Counted from the first letter of the stretch, positions 16,941 to 26,110 are shown. The stretch: DNA of 64,000 bases from Arthrobacter sp. 35W (GCF_000482545.1 NZ_KI519454.1:310001-374000), one strand, 5' to 3'. Numbers and translations are program-made. Notes: a model not told the origin generated them from the letters alone.

Positions 16941-18246
16941 TTCCGGCACCGCAATAGAGGCCCTCGATTTCGACGCCCTGGCCGGCCGCCAGCTCGACGG
17001 CGGCACCCTCACCGAGGCCGAGGCCCTGGCCGTACTGCGCTCCACCGACGGCGAGTTGATGGCCCTGGTGGCCGCGGCGTCGAGGCTGCGCCACGCCCAC
17101 TTTGCCAACACCGTCAAGGTGAACTACCTGGTCAACCTGAAGTCCGGCCTGTGCCCGGAGGACTGCGGCTACTGCTCCCAGCGCCTGGGCTCGGCCGCGC
17201 AGATCCTGAAGTACAGCTGGCTCAAGCCCGCCGAGGCCGTGGAGCAGGCCAGTTCCGGCATCGCCGCCGGCGCCTCCCGGGTGTGCCTGGTGGCCAGCGG
17301 CCGCGGCCCCAGTGACCGGGACGTGGACCGCGTCGCCTCCATTGTGGGCGAGCTGAAGGAGAGCTACCCGCAGGTGGAGGTGTGCGCCTGCCTGGGGATC
17401 CTGAAGGACGGCCAGGCCGGGCGGCTGCGCGACGCTGGGGTGGACGCCTACAACCACAATCTGAACACCAGCGAATCCAACTACGCCGAGATCTGCACCA
17501 GCCACGAGTACTCGGACCGCATCGCCACCGTGGAGCACGCCAAGTCCGCCGGGCTCTCGCCGTGCTCCGGGCTGATCGTGGGCATGGGGGAGAGCGAAGA
17601 GCAGCTGGTGGAGGCGGTGTTCGCCCTGCGCGGCCTGGGCAGCGATTCCATTCCGGTCAACTTCCTGATGCCCTTTGACGGCACGCCGCTTGCCGACACC
17701 TGGCTGCTCACCCCCGCCCAGTGCATCCGCATTCTGGCCCTGGTCCGGCTCGCCTGCCCGGCGGCGGAGCTGCGCATGGCCGGCGGGCGCGAAATGCACC
17801 TGCGCTCCCTGCAGCCGCTGGCCCTGCAGATCGCCAACTCGCTGTTCCTGGGCGACTACCTCACCAGCGAGGGCCAGGAGGCCGCCGCGGATCTGGCGAT
17901 GATCGCCGACGCCGGGATGGTGGTGCTGGGCGCCGACGGCGGTTCCGGCCCGGGTGCCGTGGCCGACGGGGGTGCGGCGGGTTCCGCGGGTGGTTCCTGC
18001 ACCGGCGCCACCGGCACCGTCGCTGCAGGACCGGACGGTGCCGGGCACGACCGGGCCGGGCAGGGCTGCGCGGGTTCGTGCTGTTCCGGCGGCGGATGCG
18101 GAACGGGTGCTGCGTCCTCCGACCCGGGTGCTGCGTCCTCCGAAACAGGCGCGGGCGCCGTCCCAGCCCCAGGCACCGGCGTGCCGGCGGATGCCGTGTC
18201 CATCCGCCGCCGCGGAGCCGGCACCACCGTGGCCCCCAATGCGTAG
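16915..18246 (+). CDS. bioB: Biotin synthase with Gly/Cys-rich C-terminal tail
   Basis: Radical SAM enzyme that inserts sulfur into dethiobiotin. The CxxxCxxC motif is CPEDCGYC at about residues 80-87; NLNTSESNY and the end of the TIM barrel ([19 protein letters not shown]) follow. I chose GTG 16915 because the promoter predicts transcription starting at that base; GTG 16930 is in frame and possible; no Shine-Dalgarno is visible for either. After about residue 340, where BioB normally ends, there is a tail of about 104 residues rich in Gly, Ala and Pro with five cysteines, including [12 protein letters not shown]. First gene of the biotin operon; its end overlaps the bioA ATG. Confidence 0.93.
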   Translation: MFNKTVFNNSGTAIEALDFDALAGRQLDGGTLTEAEALAVLRSTDGELMALVAAASRLRHAHFANTVKVNYLVNLKSGLCPEDCGYCSQRLGSAAQILKYSWLKPAEAVEQASSGIAAGASRVCLVASGRGPSDRDVDRVASIVGELKESYPQVEVCACLGILKDGQAGRLRDAGVDAYNHNLNTSESNYAEICTSHEYSDRIATVEHAKSAGLSPCSGLIVGMGESEEQLVEAVFALRGLGSDSIPVNFLMPFDGTPLADTWLLTPAQCIRILALVRLACPAAELRMAGGREMHLRSLQPLALQIANSLFLGDYLTSEGQEAAADLAMIADAGMVVLGADGGSGPGAVADGGAAGSAGGSCTGATGTVAAGPDGAGHDRAGQGCAGSCCSGGGCGTGAASSDPGAASSETGAGAVPAPGTGVPADAVSIRRRGAGTTVAPNA

Positions 18247-19648
18247 CGCCGCCATTACCGACACTGCCACTCCCGTCACTGCAGCCATTCCCGGCAGCAC
18301 GGCCGTGCCAAACAAGTCCGCTCCCGGAATGCGCCCCACGAGCCTGGCCGCGCGGGACGCCGGGCTGCTGTGGCACCCCTATGCGCCCTTGGACGGGCCC
18401 GCGCCCTACACGGTGCACGGCGCCTCGGGCGTGCGGCTGGACCTTCAGGGGCCCGACGGCGCCCGCTACGACGTCGTCGACGCCATGTCCTCCTGGTGGT
18501 GCATGGTCCACGGCTACCGCAACCCGGTGCTGGACGAGGCCCTGCGCCGCCAGATCGATACGTTCAGCCACGTGATGTTTGGCGGGCTGACCCATGCTCC
18601 GGCGGTGAAGCTGGCCGAGCGGCTGGTGGACCTCACGGGCGGAAAACTCCCGCATGTGTTCTTCGCGGACTCCGGCTCCGTCGCCGTGGAGGTGGCGCTG
18701 AAGCTGGCCGTGCAGTACCAGGCCGCAGTGGGCCGCCCGCGCCGCCAGCGCTTCCTGGCCCTGCGCGGCGGCTACCACGGGGACACCATCGGGGCCATGG
18801 GCGTGTGCGACCCCGTGGACGGGATGCACAGTGCCTTCCCCGGGCTGGTGGCGGAGCACGAGTTCCTGCCCCGCCCGCCCGCCGCCACGCTGGTGGACGG
18901 CGCGTTGGTGTCCGACGACGCCGAGGTGGCCGCCTGGATCGGCGTGCTGGAGGCTGTCGTGGCCCGGCACGAGGGAACGCTGGCGGGCATCATCATGGAA
19001 CCGGTGCTGCAGGGCGCCGGCGGGATGCACATCTACGCACCGGCGTGCCTGCGGGCCCTCCGCCGGGTGGCCAGCGAGCATGGGCTGCTGCTCATTGCCG
19101 ATGAGATCGCCACAGGTTTTGGCCGCACCGGCAGGCTCTTTGCCACCGACTGGGCCGGCATCACCCCTGACATTCTCTGCGTGGGCAAGGCGCTGACGGG
19201 CGGCTACCTGAGCCTGGCGGCCATGCTCTGCAGCGCCGAGGTGGGATCCGCCATCTCGGCCTCCGAGTTCCGGGCGCTGCTGCACGGGCCAACCTTCATG
19301 GCCAACCCGCTGGCCTGCGCCGTCGCCGATGCCTCGCTGGAACTCCTGGTGGCCTCCGGCTGGCAGGCCCAGGTGGCCCGGGTGGAACGGGGGCTGGCCG
19401 CTGCGCTGGCCCCGGCGTCGTCGCTGTCATCGGTCAAGGAGGTCAGCGTGCTGGGTGCCACGGGCGCCGTCCAGCTCCATGGCCCCGTGGATGTCCCAGC
19501 CGTAACGCGCGCGGGGCTGGAGCACGGGGTGTGGCTGCGGCCCTTCCGCGATCTGGTCTATGCGATGCCGCCGTACGTCAGCACCGAGGCCGATGTCGCG
19601 GCCATGGGTGCCGGCATGGTGGCCGCGATTGCGGCGGTGCACGGCTGA
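18239..19648 (+). CDS. bioA: Adenosylmethionine-8-amino-7-oxononanoate aminotransferase
   Basis: PLP enzyme converting 7-keto-8-aminopelargonate to 7,8-diaminopelargonate with SAM as amino donor. Typical BioA features are [11 protein letters not shown] near residue 43, [20 protein letters not shown], the [13 protein letters not shown] loop, the aspartate in [14 protein letters not shown] and the PLP lysine in [10 protein letters not shown]. The ATG at 18239 lies inside the last codons of bioB (8-base overlap), arguing for translational coupling; ATG 18329 would remove a low-complexity N-terminus of 30 residues and is a possible alternative. It ends in TGATG with the bioF start. Confidence 0.95.
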   Translation: MRSAAITDTATPVTAAIPGSTAVPNKSAPGMRPTSLAARDAGLLWHPYAPLDGPAPYTVHGASGVRLDLQGPDGARYDVVDAMSSWWCMVHGYRNPVLDEALRRQIDTFSHVMFGGLTHAPAVKLAERLVDLTGGKLPHVFFADSGSVAVEVALKLAVQYQAAVGRPRRQRFLALRGGYHGDTIGAMGVCDPVDGMHSAFPGLVAEHEFLPRPPAATLVDGALVSDDAEVAAWIGVLEAVVARHEGTLAGIIMEPVLQGAGGMHIYAPACLRALRRVASEHGLLLIADEIATGFGRTGRLFATDWAGITPDILCVGKALTGGYLSLAAMLCSAEVGSAISASEFRALLHGPTFMANPLACAVADASLELLVASGWQAQVARVERGLAAALAPASSLSSVKEVSVLGATGAVQLHGPVDVPAVTRAGLEHGVWLRPFRDLVYAMPPYVSTEADVAAMGAGMVAAIAAVHG

Positions 19649-20847
19649 TGGGCGCCACCACCGAGTGGCTCGAGGGCCGCGAACGCGTCCGGATCCAACG
19701 CGGCCTTGTCCGCGAAGACACCGTCCGCGTAGACACTGTCCGCGACGGCAAATCCCCGCTGCTGGATCTGGCCTCCAACGACTACCTGGGCCTGTCCACC
19801 GACCCCCGCCTGGCGGCGGCCGCCATTGCCGCGATCCACCGCCACGGCACCGGTGCCCGGGCCTCCCGCGTGGTCACCGGCACCTCCGCCGTCCACCACG
19901 AACTGGAGCAGGAGCTCTGCACGCTCACCGGGGCCGAATCCGCTCTGGCGTTCTCCAGCGGCTATGCGGCCAACCTGGGTCTGCTGGGCGCGCTCGGGGG
20001 ACCGGGCACGCTGATGGTGCTGGACGAGCACATCCACGCCTCCCTAATCGATGCCGCCCGGCTCTCGCGGGCCGAGGTGGCCACCTGCGCGCATTCCGAC
20101 CTGGCCGCGCTGCGCGCCCTGCTGGCCGGTCGCACCCAGCCGCGCGCCGTCGTTGTACTGGAATCCGTCTACTCGGTGCTGGGCGACGCGGCGCCGCTGG
20201 CCGAGGCCGCGCGCCTGTGCCGGGAGTTCGACGCCCTGCTGGTGGTGGATGAGGCCCACGGCATCGGCGTCACCGGAGGCGGGGCGGGCAGCGTACACGC
20301 CGCCGGGCTGGCCGGGCGCGACGACGTCGTGGTGACGGCCACGCTGTCCAAGGCGCTCGGCGCGCAGGGCGGGGCCGTGCTGGGCTCCGCGCTGCTGCGC
20401 CGGCATCTGGTCAACACCGCCCGCACCTTCATCTTCGACACCGGCCTTGCCCCGGCTGCCGCGGCCGCTGCGTCCGAGGCCTGCCGGATCATCGCCGCGG
20501 AGCCGGAGCGCGTTGCGGCAGTGTCGCGCAATGCCGCGCTGCTGGCCGCCGGCTGTGGCACCGAGGCGGCCGCCGGCGCCGTTCAATCGATCCGCGTTGG
20601 AGCGCCGGAGCGGGCTCTGGCCATCGCCGCCCGGCTGCAGAGCCAGGGCCTGCTGGTGGGCTGCTTCCGCCCACCCAGCGTGCCCGACGGCGTGTCCCGG
20701 CTCCGGCTCACCGCCCGGGCCGATCTGTCGACCGAGCAGGTGCGGCACGCCGCCGGGCTCGTTTCCACTGCGCTCGCGGAACAGCCGGACGCCGACGAGC
20801 AGGCGGCCGCCGGCCCCGGCGCCGCCGGCGCGGGGGAGGCGGCATGA
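19648..20847 (+). CDS. bioF: 8-amino-7-oxononanoate synthase
   Basis: PLP-dependent condensation of pimeloyl thioester with L-alanine. Among its 399 residues are LDLASNDYLGLS near residue 40, the substrate-binding histidine region GTGARASRVVTGTSAVHHELE, DEAHGIGVTGG and the PLP lysine in TATLSKALGAQGG. The ATG overlaps the bioA stop by one base (TGATG). The C-terminal 20 residues are an Ala/Gly/Asp-rich tail. The next gene starts within its stop codon (ATGA), so bioF and the P450 are coupled. Confidence 0.95.
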   Translation: MGATTEWLEGRERVRIQRGLVREDTVRVDTVRDGKSPLLDLASNDYLGLSTDPRLAAAAIAAIHRHGTGARASRVVTGTSAVHHELEQELCTLTGAESALAFSSGYAANLGLLGALGGPGTLMVLDEHIHASLIDAARLSRAEVATCAHSDLAALRALLAGRTQPRAVVVLESVYSVLGDAAPLAEAARLCREFDALLVVDEAHGIGVTGGGAGSVHAAGLAGRDDVVVTATLSKALGAQGGAVLGSALLRRHLVNTARTFIFDTGLAPAAAAAASEACRIIAAEPERVAAVSRNAALLAAGCGTEAAAGAVQSIRVGAPERALAIAARLQSQGLLVGCFRPPSVPDGVSRLRLTARADLSTEQVRHAAGLVSTALAEQPDADEQAAAGPGAAGAGEAA

Positions 20848-21914
20848 GCTACCACGTCGTCTCCGAACCCTCCACAGTGCGCGAGGTGCTGCGCCGGGTG
20901 GACGACTTCCTCCCCACGAACGCCCTGACCGCCGTCGTGCCGCTCAGCCCTGGCGCCCGACGGATCCTGGCCCGGGAACGCTTTGCCCTGCCGCCGATCC
21001 TGGCCTCGGCCACGGGGGAGCAGCACCGGCACGTGCGTTCCATGGTGGCCGGCTTCTTCACACCCGCCACCGTCGCGAGGATCGGACCCCGCGTCCGCGA
21101 AATCAGCCGGGAACGGGCGCTCGCCGCCCTGGCTGGGCTGGATGACGGCCCAGTGGATCTGGCCGATGCTGTCGCCAAGCACATCCCGCCGCTGATCATG
21201 GCCGAGCTCATCGGCGTCGACTGCCCGGATCTGGACCTCTTCAAGCGTTGGAGCCGGGACTCGCTGGAGCTGTTTTGGGGCTGGCCGGATGAGGAGCGGC
21301 AGTTGGTGCTGGCCGCCAGCGCCGCCGAATTCTACGGCTGGCTGCGCGGCGTGGTGCTGGCGAGCCGCGGTGGGGATTCGCTCTTCGGCGTGCTGGATGC
21401 GGCCGGATTGTCGACGGCGGAGATCTGCTCGCTGGGCTACTTTCTGGTCATCGCCGGGCAGGAAACCACCTCGCAGCTGATCGCCACCACGCTGCACCGG
21501 GCGGTTGCGGACTCCGCCACCTGGGCGGCCGTGGCGGAGTCGGAGGACGCCGCCGGGGCCTTTGTCCGGTCCGTACTGGCGACGGAATCCTCCGTCCACA
21601 CCTGGCGGCGGGCCACCGCCCACGCCACCGAGCTCGACGGCGTCGAGCTTCCGGCAGGCTCGGAAATCCTGCTGGAACTCAGCGGCCGCCACGGCGAGGA
21701 CTCCCGCCCCACCGCCTACTCGCTGGCCTTTGGCTACGGGCTGCACCGATGCCTCGGCGCCAAACTGGCTGAAATGGAGACCACGCTGGTGCTCCACGAA
21801 ACGGCCCGGGTGCTGCCGGGCGTGCGGCCCAGCGGACCGGATCCCGAGTGGCTGCGGCTGCTCTCGTTCCAGGCGCCGCTGACAGTTTTTGTTGAGGGAG
21901 CTTCACATGCCTAG
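20844..21914 (+). CDS. Cytochrome P450 in the biotin operon, lacking the ExxR motif
   Basis: A P450 of 356 residues, about 40-50 shorter than usual bacterial ones. The heme-ligand loop FGYGLHRCLG (cysteine near residue 303), the I-helix IAGQETTS near residue 203 and the C-helix GEQHRHVRSMVAGFFTP are intact. At the K-helix, where nearly all P450s have ExxR, the aligned residues are SVLA (in FVRSVLATESSVHTWRR), and the meander before the heme loop is very short. It overlaps bioF by 4 bases and bioD by 8. By analogy with Bacillus BioI it may cleave an acyl chain to a pimeloyl precursor; no bioC, bioH or bioW is in the operon. The role is inference. Confidence 0.88.
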   Translation: MSYHVVSEPSTVREVLRRVDDFLPTNALTAVVPLSPGARRILARERFALPPILASATGEQHRHVRSMVAGFFTPATVARIGPRVREISRERALAALAGLDDGPVDLADAVAKHIPPLIMAELIGVDCPDLDLFKRWSRDSLELFWGWPDEERQLVLAASAAEFYGWLRGVVLASRGGDSLFGVLDAAGLSTAEICSLGYFLVIAGQETTSQLIATTLHRAVADSATWAAVAESEDAAGAFVRSVLATESSVHTWRRATAHATELDGVELPAGSEILLELSGRHGEDSRPTAYSLAFGYGLHRCLGAKLAEMETTLVLHETARVLPGVRPSGPDPEWLRLLSFQAPLTVFVEGASHA

Positions 21915-22716
21915 GGCACTGGTTGGTGCGCCGCGTGTCCTGCTGGTCACCGGGACCGATACGGACGTGGGCAAGACGATCGCGACGGCGGCGCTGGCTG
22001 CCGCGCTGACGGCCGGCGGGAGGTCCGTGGCGGTGTACAAACCGGTGCAGACCGGTGTGTCTGGGGATGCGCCGGGCGACGCCGCCGAGGTCCGCCGCCT
22101 GGCCGGGACCGGCGGCGTCCACGAGGGCATCCGGTTGACCGAACCCATGGCCCCCGTGCCCGCCGCGGTGGTCGACGGTGCGGAGCTGCCGTCGCTGGAG
22201 CAGCATGTGCAGAGGGTTCACGGGCTGGCCGAGGCCCACGACCACGTGCTGGTGGAGGGTGCCGGCGGGCTGCTCGTGGAGCTGGACGGAGCCGGCAACA
22301 CCCTGGCGGAGCTGGCCGGTGCGCTGGCGCCGGACGCCGCCGTCGTGCTGGTGGCGCGGAGTGCGCTGGGTACGCTCAACCACGTGGCGCTGACCCTGGA
22401 GGCGCTGGAACGGCGCGGGCTGCCGGTGCTTGGCCTCGTGATCGGCTCGTGGCCGGAGGCCCCGGACGCCGTCGAACTTTCCAACCGGGAGCATTTCGCC
22501 GCCCTGGACACCCCGCTGCTGGCCGCCATCCCCGCCGGCGCCGCCGCCCTGCCACCCAAAGTGTTCCGGAAGCGGTCCGCCGGATGGTTCGGCGCCCCTC
22601 CGGACCCGCCCCGGCGAACGCGTCCCCTGCTGGCGACGCAGTTTCCCTCCGAGGATGCCGTTGTAGTCATGTCCCGGAAGGGAAACCGCGTCATGGGAGC
22701 CGGAGTGCAGTTCTAG
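21907..22716 (+). CDS. bioD: Dethiobiotin synthetase with repeat-derived C-terminus
   Basis: ATP-dependent closure of the ureido ring from diaminopelargonate and CO2. The P-loop is VTGTDTDVGKT near residue 13, followed by KPVQTGV and EGAGGLLVELD. GAGGGAG lies 8-14 bases upstream of the ATG, which overlaps the P450 stop. Length is 269 residues, about 30 more than typical, because the last 30 or so codons run through a dispersed hairpin repeat (22634-22692). The gene is convergent with the aerolysin-like gene and the two stop codons overlap. It closes the operon. Confidence 0.94.
   Translation: MPRALVGAPRVLLVTGTDTDVGKTIATAALAAALTAGGRSVAVYKPVQTGVSGDAPGDAAEVRRLAGTGGVHEGIRLTEPMAPVPAAVVDGAELPSLEQHVQRVHGLAEAHDHVLVEGAGGLLVELDGAGNTLAELAGALAPDAAVVLVARSALGTLNHVALTLEALERRGLPVLGLVIGSWPEAPDAVELSNREHFAALDTPLLAAIPAGAAALPPKVFRKRSAGWFGAPPDPPRRTRPLLATQFPSEDAVVVMSRKGNRVMGAGVQF
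22634..22692. repeat. Dispersed hairpin repeat inside the 3' end of bioD
   Basis: GACGCAGTTTCCCTCCGAGG ... GGGAAACCGCGTC with the central TTGTAGTC element, matching the family consensus. It lies wholly within the bioD frame and encodes approximately residues 244-262. Confidence 0.8.
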
Positions 22717-23849
22717 CGCACTTCGATGGGTGCCGAGCCCGGCTGCTGTGACACGACGGTGGTGCCCTTGGGTCCGTTCAAGGTCCACACGCCATGGCCG
22801 GAGGCATCCGGGCTGTCGAAATAGACATCGTGCAGCTTCCAGGTGGTGTTGCCCATGGTGATGGTGAAGGTCCCCGTATCGCGGACCATCGGCTCCGACG
22901 CCGTCAGCCAGACCGATCCGAAGGGCGGAACATCCGCCTCGACAGACTCGCTGAACGTGTGCTGCTTGGTCCACTCGTGGTTGTATTGGGCGCTGATCTC
23001 CGCATCGATGATGCCGAACAGGGTGGTGCCGGCCTTGACGCCAACGCCCAAACTGTCGCTCACCCCGACGGTGTCCTGGCCCGAGACGGTCTTGCGGGAG
23101 GTCATATTGGTGGGGTTGTTGTAGGTGTGGCCTACCTGGTGTTCGGGACCCTGGATCTTTTCCTGCTTGGTGGCGGTGAACTTGCAGGTTGCCGCACTGG
23201 ACTTCATGCACAGGTCCTTCAGCACCTGTGCCTGGGCCTGCGCCAGCGATGCGGGGATGTTCTGCACAGTCCCAGGCGCGTTCAGGATGTAGACATCGGT
23301 GCCGCTGAATTGCAGGACGAAGCTGCCGCCGGCGCTGGAGAAGGGGAAGCTCGGCACCCCGATGAGCGGGTCGATCCTCATCCCGAGCCTGGCCTCGGCG
23401 CCGTTGCCCAGATTGTAGGAAACGGTGGCGGAGTTCCAATTGGAGGCGAACAGCCACTCCATCTCCCAGCGGTCGCTGCTGCCCGGCTGCAGGACGTGCC
23501 CCACATCCGGGCGGCCGCCGGGGAAGCCCGCGTTCAGTTCCAGCTTCGAGACCGTGATGGGCTCGCTCGTCAGGTTGTGGACATTGAATCCGCGGGTGTA
23601 TGAGGCGGCCATGGTGCCCGACGTCGACGCCGCCATCATCGATGACTCCTTGTCGTCGAGGGCCGGGGTCACCGGTGTGGCGGCATTGGCGGCCGCCGGT
23701 GTCAGGACGAGGGCTCCGAGGAGCAGCGGGGCCATGGCGGCGAGCAGCACCCGGCGGCCGCGCTTCCGCGGACGCTTGGGCGTCGGGCGGCCCTTGCCCT
23801 GCGGGGTTGCGGTGTTCTCGTTCTTCGGGTTCTTGGCTGCTGTCGTCAT
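22713..23849 (-). CDS. Secreted protein, candidate aerolysin/ETX-MTX2-type beta-pore-forming fold
   Basis: 378 residues with a basic N-terminus, a hydrophobic signal segment and a cleavage site around PAAANA-ATP near residue 57. The mature part is rich in beta-type Ser/Thr/Val/Gly patterns. From about residue 255 the order (KTVSGQDTVGVSDS, then GVGVKAGTTLFGIIDAEIS, AQYNHEWTKQHTFSESV, and VPPFGSVWLTASE) resembles the insertion-loop and flanking strands of aerolysin-fold toxins: an amphipathic stretch between two Ser/Thr-rich strands, then a proline-plus-glycine turn. AAGGAG precedes the ATG. It faces bioD and no immunity or processing gene is adjacent. The fold is my reading; without a profile search a different secreted beta-protein is possible. 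Confidence 0.55.
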   Translation of the reverse strand: MTTAAKNPKNENTATPQGKGRPTPKRPRKRGRRVLLAAMAPLLLGALVLTPAAANAATPVTPALDDKESSMMAASTSGTMAASYTRGFNVHNLTSEPITVSKLELNAGFPGGRPDVGHVLQPGSSDRWEMEWLFASNWNSATVSYNLGNGAEARLGMRIDPLIGVPSFPFSSAGGSFVLQFSGTDVYILNAPGTVQNIPASLAQAQAQVLKDLCMKSSAATCKFTATKQEKIQGPEHQVGHTYNNPTNMTSRKTVSGQDTVGVSDSLGVGVKAGTTLFGIIDAEISAQYNHEWTKQHTFSESVEADVPPFGSVWLTASEPMVRDTGTFTITMGNTTWKLHDVYFDSPDASGHGVWTLNGPKGTTVVSQQPGSAPIEVR

Positions 23850-23971
23850 TGGTTTCTCCTTGATCGTGGCCGCTGTTCTGCGGGTATGAATCAAGATTCG
23901 CCGAATCCGGGCACCCGTGTTGCCAGCCGATTGGTGGATCAGCCGGGTGACGCCGGGGCGCCGATGGGTGG

Positions 23972-24007
23972 ACGCGTCGTGTCCTCCGATCGGGGGACAG
24001 GACGCGT
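23972..24007. other. 36-bp imperfect palindrome downstream of the histidine kinase
   Basis: Arms ACGCGTC/GACGCGT enclose GTCCTCCGATCGGGGGAC, itself almost a perfect palindrome. It lies between the histidine kinase stop (24061) and the start of the secreted protein (23849). No T-run follows, so it may be a rho-type end, an mRNA-stabilising hairpin or an operator. Confidence 0.4.
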
Positions 24008-24060
24008 TTCCGGGGCACCGTGGCGGGCCCAGAACACGGCCGGCCAGGAACACCGCCGGG

Positions 24061-25281
24061 TCAGGGGACCGGAACCGCGATGCTGACAGCCGTGCCGTGC
24101 GGCTCCACCGGCACGACGTCGAAGCGTCCGCCCGCGGCCTGGATCCGTGCGCGCTGGGATGCCAGCCCGATGTGCCCCTCGCCCAGCCGGGCCGGGAGCG
24201 ACGCCGGATCCAGCCCGCCGCCGTCGTCGGCCACCTCCAGCCGCGCCTGCCCATCGCGGAGGGCGAGCACCACCGTGACACGGCTGGCTCCGGCATGCTT
24301 GGCGACGTTGCCCACCAGCTCCCGGGCTGCGGCGTACAGCAGCGCATCGACGCCGGTCCGCAGATCCTGGGGCCAGCCGGCCGTGTCGACGACGGCGATG
24401 AACCCGCCGCGGGCCTGCGCGCCGTGGGCCAGCGCAGCCACGGCGCCGGCCAGCCCGGCCTGGGCCAGCACGGCCGGATGCAGCTCGGTCACGGTGGAGC
24501 GCAGCAGCTGCGAGGACTCCGTGAGGGCATGGTCGATCCGAGCCAGCGGCTCGGAGGCGTCCGGACCGCGGGCATCGGGGAGATCCTGCCGGGCGGCAAG
24601 GATGTACTGGAGGGCGCCGTCGTGCAGGGCCTCGGCCAGGGCCTGCCGTTCCCTGTCCTCGATGCCGAGCAGGTCCGCCAGCAGCTCCGTGCGGCTTTCC
24701 ACCAGCCCGGCGATGGTCCGCACGCGGGAGCGCTGGACGTGCGAGAGGGCGATGCAGCCCGCACCCAGGCCGGCGATCACCAGCGTGCGCAGGGCCACCG
24801 ACTCCCAGGGCTCGGCGTTGGCGCTCCGGGTGGCGATGTTCGTGCCCAAATAGACCAGCACCGTGGGGGCCACAACTGCCGCGCACACGCCGGGCCGCAG
24901 CTGGCTGGCGGCAAGCACCGGGATCAGGAACAGGCCGTTGGCCAGCACGTCCGCCGTCCAGCTCTGCTCCGACGACAGGCCGGTCGCCAGGGACAGCGAG
25001 CCCAGCAGGGCGACGTCGGCGAACAGCGCCAGCCACGCGAGCCGGACCGCCGTCGGACCTCCCCGCCAGACCCAGGCGGCGACGGCGGCAGCGAAGACGG
25101 CGTAGCCCCCGGCGGCCGCGAAGCAGGCAGCGGTGTCATTGGCCGGCGGCACCAGAACGAGGGTGAGCACCACGAAGGCCACCAGCACCGCCCGCAGCGC
25201 GAGCTGGATGTGCACGCCGCTGCGGGCATGCTTGAGGAACGCGGCGGATACGGCGGGGCCGGCCATCAGTCCATCGGCCAT
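24061..25281 (-). CDS. Two-component sensor histidine kinase, NarL/DesK class
   Basis: 406 residues. About six hydrophobic segments occupy the first 190 residues (for instance ALRAVLVAFVVLTLVLV and LVIAGLGAGCIALS), then a HisKA_3 dimerisation helix with the phospho-acceptor histidine in EALAEALHDGALQYIL, and a C-terminal HATPase with ELVGNVAKHAGA (N box) and DDGGGLDP (G1 box). The ATG overlaps the response regulator stop by one base (TGATG), so the pair is coupled with the regulator first. The sensed signal is not apparent; there is no extracellular sensor domain, so it may sense within or at the membrane. Confidence 0.9.
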   Translation of the reverse strand: MADGLMAGPAVSAAFLKHARSGVHIQLALRAVLVAFVVLTLVLVPPANDTAACFAAAGGYAVFAAAVAAWVWRGGPTAVRLAWLALFADVALLGSLSLATGLSSEQSWTADVLANGLFLIPVLAASQLRPGVCAAVVAPTVLVYLGTNIATRSANAEPWESVALRTLVIAGLGAGCIALSHVQRSRVRTIAGLVESRTELLADLLGIEDRERQALAEALHDGALQYILAARQDLPDARGPDASEPLARIDHALTESSQLLRSTVTELHPAVLAQAGLAGAVAALAHGAQARGGFIAVVDTAGWPQDLRTGVDALLYAAARELVGNVAKHAGASRVTVVLALRDGQARLEVADDGGGLDPASLPARLGEGHIGLASQRARIQAAGGRFDVVPVEPHGTAVSIAVPVP

Positions 25282-25922
25282 CAGTCCAGCAGGCCGCGCC
25301 GCATGGCCTCCGCCACGGCCTGGGCACGGTCGGCGACGCCGAGCTTCTCGTACAGCCGCGCCGTGTAGGTCTTGACGGTGCTGGCCCCGAGGAACAGCTC
25401 GGCTCCCACCTGCGGGATGGACAGGCCTCGGGCGAAGCCTTGCAGAACCTGGAGTTCGCGCTCGCTCAGCACCGGCACCTCGGGGGCGGCGCGCAGCCTG
25501 ATCTGGGCCACCAGGGCCCCGGCGAGCTCGGGCGGCAGCACCGTCTGGCCGCGGGCAATCTTCAGCACGGCGTCGACAATCTCCGTCCTCGGGGCGTCCT
25601 TGGACAGGTAGCCCGCGGCGCCCTCCTCCATGGCCTTGTAGACCACAGTGCTGTCCGTGAAGGCCGACAGCAGGAGCACCCGGGTGGGCAGCTGCTCATG
25701 GGCCAGGGCACGGACCAGGCCGACGCCGTCGAGCTGGGGCATCTGGTAGTCCACCACGGCGACGGCGGGCCGCTCGGTGCGCAGCAGGGCCAGGGCCTCC
25801 ACGCCGTTGCCGGCCTCGCCCACCACCTGGATCTGGGGGCTCTGGGCGAGTCCACGCTTGACCCCGTCGCGGAAGAACGGATGATCGTCCACCACAACCA
25901 CCGTTACCGGTGCATCCGACAT
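25281..25922 (-). CDS. LuxR/NarL-type response regulator
   Basis: 213 residues: receiver domain with the acidic pair in VVVVDDHPFFRDG, phospho-acceptor aspartate in VAVVDYQMPQLDG and the conserved lysine in LSKDAPR; then a LuxR helix-turn-helix (LSERELQVLQGFARGLSIPQVGAELFLGASTVKTYTARLYEKLGV). It pairs with the kinase whose start overlaps its stop. Targets are unknown; the neighbouring secreted-protein gene and nitrate genes are candidates only by proximity. Confidence 0.93.
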   Translation of the reverse strand: MSDAPVTVVVVDDHPFFRDGVKRGLAQSPQIQVVGEAGNGVEALALLRTERPAVAVVDYQMPQLDGVGLVRALAHEQLPTRVLLLSAFTDSTVVYKAMEEGAAGYLSKDAPRTEIVDAVLKIARGQTVLPPELAGALVAQIRLRAAPEVPVLSERELQVLQGFARGLSIPQVGAELFLGASTVKTYTARLYEKLGVADRAQAVAEAMRRGLLD

Positions 25923-26052
25923 GGCGCCTCCTGGCCTCGTGGCCTCCGGGTCGACGGCGGCTGGCAGGTCGGCGCCGTTGAACCAGACACTAGCGCCAGC
26001 GGTGGGATAAAGACAGGACTCCGCGCGATTGGAGCGTCCCCCGGCCGCTGGC

Positions 26053-26110
26053 GACGCGGTTTCCCGCTGAGGACGCAGTAGTAGTCATGTCCCGGGCGGG
26101 GAACTGCGTC
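26053..26110. repeat. Dispersed hairpin repeat between response regulator and nucleotidyltransferase
   Basis: GACGCGGTTTCCCGCTGAGG ... GGGGAACTGCGTC around AGTAGTAGTC; a family member with one substitution in the outer arm. It lies just 36 bases beyond the nucleotidyltransferase stop. Confidence 0.75.

Noticed and set aside
16837-18339. Upstream extension of the TetR reading frame over bioB
   Set aside because: The extension is antisense to the conserved BioB sequence and the TetR domain begins at its own ATG with a ribosome binding site.
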